From Anaeromyces robustus (lineage: Eukaryota > Neocallimastigomycota > Neocallimastigomycetes > Neocallimastigales > Neocallimastigaceae): a stretch of 12,500 bases of DNA. The notes under the pieces were generated by a model. The model was given only the letters and a program-made list of their open reading frames with translations. It did not search any database and was not told the origin of the DNA. The position numbers were made by a program, and so were the translations under genes. The stretch's first letter is position 1. Each line of letters begins with the position of its first letter. This document shows positions 1 through 9,189 of this stretch, one piece after another. The DNA lies in NCBI GenBank assembly GCA_002104895.1, contig MCFG01000028.1, positions 145,001-157,500 of the forward strand, written 5' to 3'.

Positions 1-702
1 ATTAAAAAATATATATTATTATAATTATTATTTTTTTATTTATATATTTATTCATTCACAATTCCATAATATCCCTCCAAAGTTTTTAACCCCCCTTTTA
101 TACAAATACTATTTTTTTTTTTTTTTTTTTTTTTAAATAGAAATGTATTATATATATCAAAGTTTTATCATCATCATCATCATTATTATTATTTTTAATT
201 TTTTTTTTTTTATTTATTGATTAATATTTTTATTTATTTATTTATTTATAAAATATTTAAATTATTATGGGCTTTTTTTTTTTTAATTAAATATTTATAT
301 ATATATAAATTAACTTACAAACTTGTAGTAAAAAAAAAAAATTTTTTTTTAACTTTTTTTTTTTTTTTTGTATATTATTTCATTTCTTTTTTATTTTTTT
401 TATTATTATTAATTTTTTTTTATAGGATTAATTATTAATTATAAATAATATTATTATTTAATTATTTTAAATATGTGCTTTTATATATATATATTATTAT
501 TTTTTTTTTTTTGTTTTTAAAAAATTTATAATAATTAATTGATATATTATCATTATTATTATTATTTTTTTTGTATTATTTTTATAAGTGGTTTTTAATA
601 ATGTTATGATGGATTGATTTTTTTTTTTTTTTGATTTTTTTGATTTTTTTGTGTATTGTATTTGTTTTGTTTTATTAATTGATTAATTGAATGATTAATT
701 AA
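1..702. other. AT-rich spacer downstream of cct7
   Basis: No gene is supportable here. The stretch is T-rich on the plus strand, with a T homopolymer at about 112-134, a short (ATC)n/(ATT)n microsatellite at about 168-196 and many T8-T12 runs. The open frame at 217-438 consists almost only of F, I, L, Y and K encoded by T/A runs and has no recognisable motif, so it is treated as a by-product of composition. A slightly richer pocket with C runs at about 62-100 is too short to interpret. Confidence 0.7.
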
Positions 703-717
703 TTTATTATATTTATT
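703..717 (-). other. candidate cct7 polyadenylation signals
   Basis: On the minus strand, two AATAAA hexamers (plus-strand TTTATT at 703-708 and 712-717) lie about 60-75 bases past the cct7 stop codon, in the expected place for 3'-end formation. In DNA this rich in A and T the hexamer is common by chance, so only the position supports the call. Confidence 0.3.
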
Positions 718-778
718 TACTATTTTTTTTTTATTTTTTTTTTATTTTTTTTTTATCTTAATTTTAAATGGAATTAAA

Positions 779-2358
779 TTAACGTCTAGTAACACCTCTG
801 CCTCTAGAAGCCATCATAGCACCACGAGCACGAGCATTAGCAGCAGCATCTGGTTTTTCACTTTGTGGGTTTCTGACAGTTTCATCAACACTTAAAATAA
901 GATTAGCAGCTTCAGTAGAAGCAGAAAGAATATTTATTTTAACAAGAGCTGGTTCCCAAACAAAGTTGTCATAATTATTTGAAATGGATTCACTGTTAAT
1001 ATCTACACCATACCATTGGTTACCATCTAATTTTATTTAAATTTGTAAAATAGTCAAATAGTTTTATAGTTTTATATATATATATATATACAATTTATTT
1101 TATTGAATATTGATTTTGATAAATTATATATAAATATAAGTGTGTATGAATGTATAATATGTATAATATGTATATGATTATATTTATATGATTATTATAA
1201 TTTTTTCAATTGTTCGTTTTTTTTATTTTATTTTATTTTATTTTATAAATTTTGTTTCATTTTCATTATATTTTTTATTGATTAATTTCATATTTAATTA
1301 TATATTCATATATATTATAATATAAATTTAAATATATATATATTTATAAATTTTATTAAAGTTAATAAATTTTATGTAAATATTTAATATTTATATAGAT
1401 TAAAATAAATTTATTAATAATATTAATGTATATATATATATTTTTTTAAAAAAAAATAGGACTTACCAGTAGCGTGCTTTTGACGTAATTTATTAAGGAT
1501 ATCAGTAGCATCAAAACCAGCATTATCAGCGATTTGACGTGGAATAACTTCTAAAGCTTTAGCAAAGGCAGCAATAATTAATTGTTGTTTTCCTTCAATA
1601 GTTCTTGAATATTCACGTAAGTATCTTGAAAGTTCCATCTAATATTGATTTCAATTTAAATATATATATTAAATTATAAAAAAAAATAAAATAAAAATAA
1701 AATAAAAATTAAATAAAAATAAAATAGATATAAAATAAAGATAATTATATATATATGTATATAATAGTAATAAATAGTAATAATAATAATAATATAATTG
1801 TTAATAAACATCATTTATAATATAAAAATTATAATAAAAAAAATATTTATATTAATAAATCAAGAAAAATAAAAAAATTTTTTTATTTATTAATTAATTA
1901 CTTCAGTAGCACCACCACCAGCAACAATGGTCTTAGATTTTATGGCTCTACGAACAACCATAATAGCATCATGAAGACTACGTTCAACTTCTTCAATGAA
2001 TTGTTCGGCACCACCACGAAGAATTAAAGTACAAGTTTTAGCATTTGGACAACCTTGGAATATGTTGAAACGTTCACCACCAATTTGACGTTCTTCGAAA
2101 TAATCACAAGTACCTAAATGTTCTGGTTTAATATCATTAACTGAGGATTGAACTTGACCACCAACAGCCTTAATAACACGACCTAAATCTTCATTTAAGA
2201 CACGACCTGCACAGAAAATGTCACGGTCAGCAAAATATTGAGTAGCTAAATCACCAATTGGAAGACGAGAAAGAACAATCTTAGCACCAGTAGCAACAAT
2301 TTTTTCTAATTTATCATAAATAATCTTCCATTCAGCATCAACAATAGCTTGATATTCC

Positions 2359-2403
<45 letters not shown>

Positions 2404-3306
2404 TTGTATGGTTTTTATTTTTTTTTAAATATTTATGAATTTATATTTATAAATGTATGCATATGTTTTATTTTTTAATTATGTTGCATTTTATAAATGT
2501 ATATATATTTTATTTTTAAATTATGTTGCATTATTTTCATATATTATCATCATAAAAATATATATATATAATAATTAATAAATAAATAAATATTTATATA
2601 TTTATAATATACAGTATTATTGTTTCAATATCAAAAAAAAAAGAAAAAAAAAAATAATTGTTATATACCTTGACTTTTTCAACTCTAACTTCAGCATTAT
2701 CTCTTTCAGCCTTTAATTCTAATTCAACATTTAAAGATAAAATCTTTGGGTTCTTGAAACTCTTTGGTTGTTGTTCAAAACCAGCATATGAGAAGGTCTT
2801 TTTGAAAGCAACACCTTCAATAAGAAGAGAATCCTTTTTTTTAATTAATTATATTTAATAATAAAAAAAATTATATAATTTAATTATATTATTTAATATT
2901 ATTATTTATATTTTCAATATATATAAAGTTAAAAATATATATTATTATATATAATTATTAAAAAACTAATTATATTATATATTATAAAAATATTTAAAAA
3001 ATATAATATATATATATATATATATTTTTAAAAAAAAAGTTTAATTTAAAATTAATAATAATAATAAAAAAAATACGTACTTGCATAGCACCACCTGGAA
3101 TCTTCTTAATACCAATCATTCTTTCATTTAATTCATCTTGATCTAAACTTAAGACAGCATCAACAACCATCTTCTTAAAGAAATCTTTTTGAGAGTGAAC
3201 TAATTTTGATGATAAAGCAGTAGAAGCACACTTTTCTAAAATTTCACGGAATTCAGTTGGGTTATTTTTTTCAATTGGAACAGCCATTTCCTTAACTTTG
3301 TTAATA

Positions 3307-3338
<32 letters not shown>

Positions 3339-4140
3339 GAAGAAAAGTTATAAGTTTTTTTTTTATTGTATTTTAAATATTATATATAATAAATAAATTA
3401 ATATATTATGAATAAATTTTTTTTTATTTTTAAATTTAATATTATACTTTAAATTTTTATTTATCATCTTTTATAAGATAATAATACTTACTAATTGAGA
3501 AGCCTTACGGAATCCCTTGATAATAACTTGTGGTGAAACACCTTCTTCAATGTATGATTTAACTTCCTTTAAAAGTTCAGCAGCAAATAATGAGACACTA
3601 GTGGTACCATCACCAACCTTTTTTTTTTTTTTTATAAAATATAAATAATTTATATTTTATATACATAAGATTTTAATAATTAAAATTTTATATATTAAAT
3701 TTACTAAATAAATAATTTAATTTATTTGTAATTTTATAAATAATAATTACTTCAGCATCTTGTGATCTTGCAATATCAACTAAAACTTTACCAGCTGGAT
3801 GAACAATATCTAATAACTTTAAGATAGTAGCACCATCATTTGAAATGGTAACCTTACCTTTATAATTAAATATTGAAATTTTTTTATTAATTTTAATATA
3901 TATATAAATGAATTTTGAAAACATTTAAAATTATTATTTTTATTATTTTATTTCTTTTTATTTAAATTATATATTAGTATATATACCTTTAGAATCAACG
4001 ATAAGTTTATCCATTCCTCTTGGACCAAGAGTTGTTCTGATAGTATCAGCAATAGCGATACAAGCATTAATGTTTGATAAAAGTTGACCCTTACCTTGAG
4101 AAGTGTCAGTACCTTCTCTTAAAAGAATAATTTGTGGTTG
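779..4140 (-). CDS. cct7: CCT/TRiC chaperonin subunit eta (T-complex protein 1 eta), eight exons
   Basis: This encodes the eta subunit of the cytosolic group II chaperonin, the ATP-driven double ring that folds actin, tubulin and other proteins. Exons in transcript order are 4140-3987, 3857-3751, 3617-3492, 3308-3081, 2833-2669, 2357-1902, 1638-1467 and 1026-779, the last including stop TAA. Every junction has GT and AG and keeps frame, giving 551 codons before any first exon; CCT7 is usually about 540-555. Numbering from Q1: LGPRG at 38-42 and SNDGAT at 57-62 form the nucleotide site with GDGTTS at 89-94. An apical domain follows at roughly 215-370. The catalytic aspartate is D390 in ERSLHDA, and AGGG is at 406-409. 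WYGVDI and an Arg/Ala-rich tail close the protein. Many stretches match fungal CCT7. Every glutamine I read is CAA and no in-frame stop occurs, so the host uses the standard code for Gln. The frame has a stop (TAG) just before Q1, so the start codon must lie in an upstream exon. Confidence 0.97.
1027..1466 (-). other. cct7 intron, 440 bp
   Basis: Donor GTAAGT at 1466; acceptor TAG at 1029-1027. Phase 1, splitting the aspartate codon in [12 protein letters not shown]. It carries a (TA)n run near 1072-1091 and (TTTTA)n near 1220-1246. Confidence 0.95.
1639..1901 (-). other. cct7 intron, 263 bp
   Basis: Donor GTAATT at 1901; acceptor TAG at 1641-1639. Phase 0, between AGGGATE and MELSRYL. It is A-rich with imperfect AAAAT repeats at about 1680-1735. 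Confidence 0.95.
2364..2400. repeat. (ATT)n microsatellite in cct7 intron
   Basis: About twelve ATT units in perfect tandem, lying within six bases of the 3' splice site on the minus strand. Confidence 0.95.
2447..2532. repeat. tandem duplication within cct7 intron
   Basis: Two adjacent copies of 44 and 42 bp (2447-2490, 2491-2532), both starting TTATAAATGTAT and ending ATTATGTTGCATT, with a few internal differences. This is a recent local duplication inside an intron; it does not touch either splice site. Confidence 0.88.
2834..3080 (-). other. cct7 intron, 247 bp
   Basis: Donor GTACGT at 3080; acceptor AG after A8 at 2834. Phase 0, joining IPGGAMQ to [12 protein letters not shown] at the start of the apical domain. 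It contains an AT dinucleotide run at about 3001-3026. Confidence 0.93.
3309..3491 (-). other. cct7 intron, 183 bp, acceptor after A29
   Basis: Donor GTAAGT at 3491. The acceptor AG at 3310-3309 closes an uninterrupted run of 29 A on the transcript strand (T29 at 3310-3338). Phase 0, between KASQL and AINKVKE, both matching CCT7 without gap. Confidence 0.93.
3310..3338. repeat. T29 homopolymer abutting a cct7 splice site
   Basis: 29 consecutive T on the plus strand, which is A29 on the transcript immediately before the acceptor G at 3309. It is likely to vary in length between isolates and to be error-prone in sequencing. Confidence 0.95.
3618..3750 (-). other. cct7 intron, 133 bp, acceptor after A15
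   Basis: Donor GTAATT at 3750; acceptor is an AG whose A ends a run of 15 A (transcript strand), at 3618. Phase 0, falling between E and V just before the GDGTTS nucleotide-binding motif. Confidence 0.93.
3858..3986 (-). other. cct7 intron, 129 bp
   Basis: Donor GTATAT at 3986; acceptor AAAG ending at 3858. It splits a glycine codon (phase 1) in the [11 protein letters not shown] segment of the equatorial domain. The reading runs open across the 3' junction but the intron sequence has no protein likeness. Confidence 0.92.
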
Positions 4141-4770
4141 CTAGTTTCATAAAATTTTGAAAAAAATTATAAAAAAAAGTTTGATCAATTAGTCATTCAA
4201 CAATTATTAAAAAAAAAACTTTTTCTTTTTTAATTGTAACTTATATTTTTTCCTCAATTGAATAAAAATATATAGTTTTCTCTATAGTGTTAAATTATTT
4301 GATTTATTTATAAAATATCTTATATGCTTTTAATCTTTTCATAATTTACTATTTTTAATATAATTTATTTATGTTTTATCCATAAATTCTTTTCTTTCTT
4401 TTCTTTTCTTTTTTTTTTTTTTATAAAAAAAATATTTTTCAAAAAATATTTTCAAATTTTTCTCTCTTTTTTTTTATTTTCTCTAAAATGACCATTTTAA
4501 CCATTTTAATAATTTTATATTATTTTACTGTTATGTGTCTATAAAAATATATGTGTCTATAAAAAAAGGAGATATTATTTTATATTTTTAATTTTATCAA
4601 GATGAAATTATTAATTAAATCATATTCATTATACTGATAATAAAAAACTATTATATTTTTTTTCCTCTTTATTCTTATTTTTTTTTTTTTGCTTTTTTTC
4701 TTCTTATTATTTAAGTAAATTTTTAGAATATTTTTCTCAGTTATGATATTAATGATATTAAGATATTTAC
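4141..4770 (-). other. proposed cct7 intron 1 (or 5' flank)
   Basis: The acceptor TAG at 4143-4141 is well placed before Q1, while the donor (GTAAAT at 4770) is tentative. The interval is pyrimidine-rich on the plus strand around 4380-4495 and holds a 16-bp direct repeat (TATGTGTCTATAAAAA) at about 4532-4547 and 4551-4566. If the first exon lies elsewhere, part of this is promoter or 5' untranslated region. No coding signal was seen. Confidence 0.35.
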
Positions 4771-4785
4771 CAATAATGAATTCAT
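4771..4785 (-). CDS. cct7: proposed first exon of cct7 with start codon
   Basis: The exon beginning at 4140 starts in phase 0 with an in-frame TAG directly upstream, so the ATG must sit in an earlier exon whose length is a multiple of three. On the minus strand, 4785-4771 reads ATG plus four codons (M-N-S-L-L). It is preceded by an A-rich start context (TTTAAAATG) and followed by a donor-like GTAAAT. Joined to Q1, this gives a 556-residue protein with an N-terminus of normal length. The implied intron of 630 bp would be the longest in the gene. A rival is ATG at 4504-4502 followed directly by GTTAAA, a weaker donor. Confidence 0.35.
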
Positions 4786-4789
4786 TTTA

Positions 4790-6261
4790 AATTATCTATG
4801 ACTAATTAATATGTATTGTAGAAAATAAAATAAAAATAAAAATTATTTTGTTTTATATCCAGAATTTTAATTGTGAATCCATAAGTAGTAAAAAAGAATT
4901 AAATATAATTTAAAGCAAAAAGATTATAAATTAAAAAAAAATATAATAAGATTATATATATATAAAAGTGAAAGATTAGTACATTTAGTAATAATTAATT
5001 TAAATTATTTTTTTTATTTTATAAAAATGGATAATATAATTATAGAAACTATATTATCATTCTTCTTATTTATATAAAATGTTATAATATACTAAAAATA
5101 ATGATATAATTATATATTGAATCAATAGTATAATTTATCCATTTATTTCTTAAATGTATTATTAATCTTAAAATATTATAATCTAAATATATTAAAATTA
5201 ACAACACTATTAATTATAATAATATTCCTTTAATTTTTTCATTTTCTAGGAAATAATTATATTTTTAATTTAATTTTTAAATATAAAATATATAAATTAA
5301 CCAAATTATTCAAATTTATTTGTTCTTCCACTAACCTCTATAATAGGAATTCTTATTAAAAGATATAATCGTAGGTAAGGAAAAGAAAAAGAAAAAAAAA
5401 TTTTAACTGTTAAATATGTTTAAAAAATATATATATTAATATATTATAATGTTCATCAAAATTAATGTAATTTATTTTATAATATATTTCATATATATTG
5501 TAATATATGTGATAGAATTGTAAAGAAATCAGAAAGTTTTTTTTAATTAATTACTCAAATTTCCATTGGATTAAAAAAAGTTGTTGGACCGTTGAACAAA
5601 AAAAAATTTTTTTAATCAAAAATTTTTATATAAATTTATAAATTTAATGAATAATTCATATTTTAATAATATTTTTTTCTATTAATACATTAAGAAAAAA
5701 AAAAAAAAACTTTTTAAAATTGAATAATTAAAAATATGTTTTATGTATCTTTATGTATATTAATAAAGAATGAATAATTCTTCTTTAAAATTTTATTTTT
5801 ATTTATTTTTTTTTTTAAAAAAAAATGAATAAAACTTATAATAAAATTTTATAAAAATTTTTACATTATAATAAAATATACATAAACGAATAATTTTTTA
5901 TCTATTAATATTATTTTGCTATAAATTAAAAATAATAAAAAAAAAAAAAAATAATTAACAATTCATATTTTATATCTTGGATGTAAAAATAAAATCTCAA
6001 CTATTTAATTTTTTTTTTTAAATAAGATAGTAAAAGAATACCAGACTAAAAAATAATTATAAAAAAAATAAATTTCTATATTTATTAATGTATTTATTTA
6101 TTTTATTAAAAATTTTTTTTATAAAATCGATTTATAGAAAAAATATTTTAAATACTATTATTAATAGAATTTTAATAAATAATATTATTAATTTTATTAA
6201 TTTATTATTAATAAATTATATATACATATAATTTTATGTATCATATGTATCATTATTATTA
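4790..6261. other. AT-rich intergenic desert upstream of cct7
   Basis: No frame with protein-like composition was found on either strand, and no tRNA-like stems or internal promoter boxes were recognised. One copy of the palindrome TTAACTGTTAA occurs at 5403-5413, the same 11-mer that recurs in the array beginning 850 bp further on. The cct7 promoter should lie near the left edge; no specific element can be named. Confidence 0.6.
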
Positions 6262-7427
6262 TTTTAAAAGCTCATTAATTGTTAAATAAATTTATAATTC
6301 ATTATTTTTTCTTTATCTTTTTTTTTATTTTTTATTATTAATATATTATTATTTAATAGCTCATTAACTGTTAAATAATATTATAACTCATTATTTAATA
6401 GTTCATTAACTGTTAAATAATATTATAACTCATTATTTAATAGCTCATTAACTGTTAAATAATATTATAACTCATTAATTTTTTTTATTATTATTAATAT
6501 ATTATTATTTAATAGCTCATTAACTGTTAAATAATATTATAACTCATTATTTTTTTTCTTTTTTTTTATTATTAATATATTATTATTTAATGGGTCATTA
6601 ACTGTTAAATAATATTATAACTCATTAATTTTTATTATTAATATATTATTATTTAATAGTTCATTAACTATAATTTTAATCATTATATTTAAGTTGAAAA
6701 TACATATAATTATTATAATTATATTTGATAGCTCTTTAACTATTAAATAAGTTTATAATTTATTTTTTCTTTTTCTTTTTTTTTTTTTATTATTATTAAT
6801 ATATTATTATTTAATAGCTCATTATTTATAATTTTAATCATTATATTTAAGTTGAAAATACATATAATTATTATAATATTTGATAGCTCCTTAACTGTTA
6901 AATAATATTATAACTCATTAATTTTTCTTTTTTTTTTATTATTCTTAATATATTATTATTTAATGGGTCATTATCTATAATTTTAATCATTATATTTAAG
7001 TTGAAAATACATATAATTATTATAATATTTGATAGCTCATTAACTGTTAAATAATATTATTACTCATTAATTTTTTATTATTATTAATATATTTTTATTT
7101 AATAACTCATTAACTGTTAAATAAGTTTATAACTTATTTTTTCTTTTTCTTTTTTTTTTTTATTATTAATATATTATAATTTAATAGTTCATTAATTATT
7201 TTTTTCTTTATTACTAATATATTATTATTTAATAGTTCATTAACAATAGTTTTAATTATCATATTTAAGTTGAGAATACGTATAATTATTATAATAATGT
7301 TTGATAACTCTTTAACTGTTAAATAAGTTTATAATTCATTATTTTTTCTTTATCTTTTTTTTTATTATTAATATATTATTATTTAGTAGCTCATTAACAA
7401 TAAATAAGTTCATAAATTTACTATTTT
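6262..7427. repeat. composite tandem repeat array (modules A and B with T/C linkers)
   Basis: About 17 full or partial copies of a ~40-bp module A run through this stretch. Module A starts AATAGCTCATTAACTG, continues GTTAAATAATATTATAA and ends CTCATTA. Four copies of a ~60-bp module B (about 6669-6734, 6827-6890, 6976-7036, 7245-7310) are interleaved; its core is AATCATTATATTTAAGTTG. Linkers are T/C-only runs followed by TTATTATTAATATATTATTA. The first copies (palindromes at 6364, 6406, 6448) are spaced exactly 42 bp; later ones are about 70-150 bp or more apart. Copies vary by a few substitutions (AGCTC, GTTC, GGGTC, AACTC), so the array is not brand new. No open frame runs through it. Confidence 0.95.
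6364..7322. repeat. nine copies of palindrome TTAACTGTTAA
   Basis: Exact 11-bp inverted repeats (TTAAC, T, GTTAA) start at 6364, 6406, 6448, 6520, 6598, 6891, 7040, 7110 and 7312, with degenerate versions between. Each contains TAACTG, which fits the Myb-family core YAACKG. Whether any protein binds is unknown; the copies may simply come with module A. Confidence 0.85.
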
Positions 7428-7811
7428 TTTAATATTATAAATTTGATATATAGTTTATAGTTTTAATTTTAATTGTATCTTTAATTTTTCAATATTTTTT
7501 ATTATTACACTATGTTATTTATGATTGTGTATTTAAATGATTAGGTTAATATATAATTTGTTAGAAAATAATTTTTACGTTGTGGCTTATGAACAATATA
7601 ATATTATGTAAATTAAAATAATGTAATTATTATAATTGTATAAAAGAAATCTATTTTTTTAAGAAGATTATTTTATTAAATAATCTTTTTTAAAAATAAA
7701 TAAATAAATAAAGAATTTATATAAAATATTTAAAAAATTAAGAGTTTTATTTAGCTCTTAATAATATTAACATTAATCTATATACATAAAAAAATATAAT
7801 ACAGTATAAAA
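7428..7811. other. AT-rich spacer
   Basis: No repeat module and no coding likeness. It separates the module array from the decayed gene that starts at 7812; the last bases (AGTATAAAA before the ATG) could be leader sequence of that gene. Confidence 0.6.
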
Positions 7812-8314
7812 ATGTCGAGTAACATATTACCTGAAGAGGTAGCAACAAAAGGACTTGTTGCCCAAGAAATAGAGCTCTTATTATCACTATAGGATGTAGA
7901 TGGCTACCTCTATAATGATGCGATAAAAACAGTTACTGACAAAGATATTAGAAATAAAAAGGGAATTATCAGTGAATACATCAAAATTTAAAATAAGTTG
8001 GATTTATAATATAAAAATAACGTCACTGAGAATATGCTAAAAAAAAAAAAAGATATCCAAATATATTATAAAATTTTCATATCTAAAAGGCAATCCAAAT
8101 TATAGTCTAAAGTTTATTAAAAATGATAATTTAAATGTTTAAGTAGATGCTAATTTAAGTGAAAATATAGAGGTAAGAAGATCCACTACAATTTATCTAA
8201 TAATAATAGGAAAACTCCCAACAATGTGATATTCAAGATTATAAAGAAATGTTGTTCATCATTAGTTGATATGATTATAAAGAAGAGATAACGTTAAATA
8301 TGATAATAAAATAA
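7812..8314 (+). pseudogene. decayed or recoded gene of unknown function
   Basis: Not recognised. From an ATG in good context (AAAAATGTCG) the frame reads protein-like: MSSNILPEEVATKGLVAQEI, then a mixed-charge stretch with KTVTDKDIRNKKGIISEYIK. It is broken by TAG at 7890 and TAA at 7989 and 8007. At an A13 run (8039-8051) the reading moves to another frame, one A too many or two too few. There it continues with KFSYLKGNPNYSLKFIKNDN and one TAA at 8140. At 8172 a GAG is followed by a GTAAGA...TAG segment of 37 bp. Skipping it keeps a hydrophilic reading (ENSQQCDIQDYKEM) to TGA at 8267 and TAATAA at 8312. The first 180 bp are about 32% G+C, three times the surroundings. All four TAA/TAG interruptions are one C-to-T step from CAA/CAG, and TGA is one step from TGG. 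So this is either a pseudogene that lost C to T or a sequence from an organism reading TAA/TAG as Gln. Confidence 0.55.
8173..8209 (+). other. possible 37-bp intron in the decayed gene
   Basis: GAG|GTAAGA at the left and AATAATAATAG|GAA at the right satisfy GT/AG. Removing 37 bp joins the two best-looking reading frames. The length is far below the cct7 introns (129-440 bp), so a chance pair of sites or a simple frame-shifting indel is an equal explanation. Confidence 0.25.
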
Positions 8315-8636
8315 TAAATATATAAATATTTTAATATTAAATTTATATTTGAAATTTAATTTATTAAAATTAAAGTTTACAATACAACAATAAATAAATA
8401 GAAGAAAAATAACCTTTTATATAATGTAAATTGTATAATATTTTTAAATTTTAATATATTTATTATTAATAACATTAGTCATAAACTTTTAATATTTTTT
8501 TAATTGATATAAAATTTAAATAAATTATTTTGTATTTTTAACAACAAAAGTTAAATATTAATTAAACAGAAACAATTTATAATCATACAGAAATATTAAG
8601 GATAATATATAAACGGTTTATTATTACATAATAAAT
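8315..8636. other. AT-rich spacer
   Basis: Low-complexity A/T DNA between the decayed gene and the duplicated block. No coding, RNA or repeat signal is visible. Confidence 0.6.
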
Positions 8637-8791
8637 ACTAATAGTAGGGAATGAAAAGAAAAACCAATTAAAATGTTATTCTACAGACAAACTATTTGTA
8701 CTACGATCTTCATTGTATATAATATTAATGATAGTAAATATATTCTATTACAACTTTTAGAATTAAACACAAATTATTTAATAATACAATT

Positions 8792-8892
8792 TTAATAATA
8801 ATAATAATAATAATAATCAGCATTTAATAATAATAATAATAATAATAATAGTAATCATAATAATAATAATAATAATATAATAATCAGTATTT

Positions 8893-8925
<33 letters not shown>

Positions 8926-9047
8926 CAGTATTTATTGATAATAATAATAATAATCAATATTTATTGATAATAATAATAATAATAATCAGTATTTATTGAT
9001 AATAATAATAATAATTCGTATTTAATAATAATAATAATAATTCGTAT
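8792..9047. repeat. interrupted (AAT)n minisatellite
   Basis: Blocks of 4-9 AAT units are separated by a recurring interruption (ATCAGTATTTATTGAT, with variants ATCAGCATTTA, ATCAATATTTATTG and ATTCGTATTTA). The repeated interruption shows that a compound unit of about 26-40 bp was amplified, not only single AAT triplets. Confidence 0.93.
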
Positions 9048-9133
9048 TAATAATAGAAATAAAATAGGAAAAAAACTAATAGTAAGGAAAAGAAAACCAA
9101 TTAAAAGGTTATTCTATAGACAAACTATTTGTA

Positions 9134-9189
9134 TATATATTAAAATTAATTAATAAAAAAATTTCAATATATATTATTAAAATTAAGAA
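9134..9189. other. 56-bp segment present only in the second unit
   Basis: This AT-rich segment interrupts the alignment of the two duplicated units. It starts TATATATTAAAATTAATT and ends with the related ATATATATTATTAAAATTAAG, so it carries an internal imperfect direct repeat. It could be an insertion in unit 2 or a deletion from unit 1; no target-site duplication is evident. Confidence 0.6.

Larger units (their letters stand above)
2358..2668 (-). other. cct7 intron, 311 bp, with internal duplication
   Basis: Donor GTATAT at 2668; acceptor AAG at 2358. Phase 0, joining VRVEKVK to [10 protein letters not shown]. It holds a (TAA)n microsatellite against the acceptor (2364-2400) and a 42-44 bp tandem duplication (2447-2490 and 2491-2532). 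Confidence 0.92.

Noticed and set aside
217-438. 73-codon open frame on the plus strand
   Set aside because: Almost only F, I, L, Y and K from T/A runs, with no motif; expected by chance in this composition.
2658-2858. 66-codon open frame on the plus strand
   Set aside because: Antisense shadow of a cct7 exon whose minus-strand reading matches CCT7 without gap.
4491-4504. ATG|GTTAAA or ATG|GTCATT as the cct7 start exon
   Set aside because: Donor sequences depart from the GTA[AT/CG] form of all seven assigned introns; the site at 4771-4785 has a better donor. Not fully excluded.
6262-7427. CRISPR-like array
   Set aside because: Linkers are similar low-complexity T/C tracts, not unique spacers; repeats are imperfect, and the DNA is eukaryotic.
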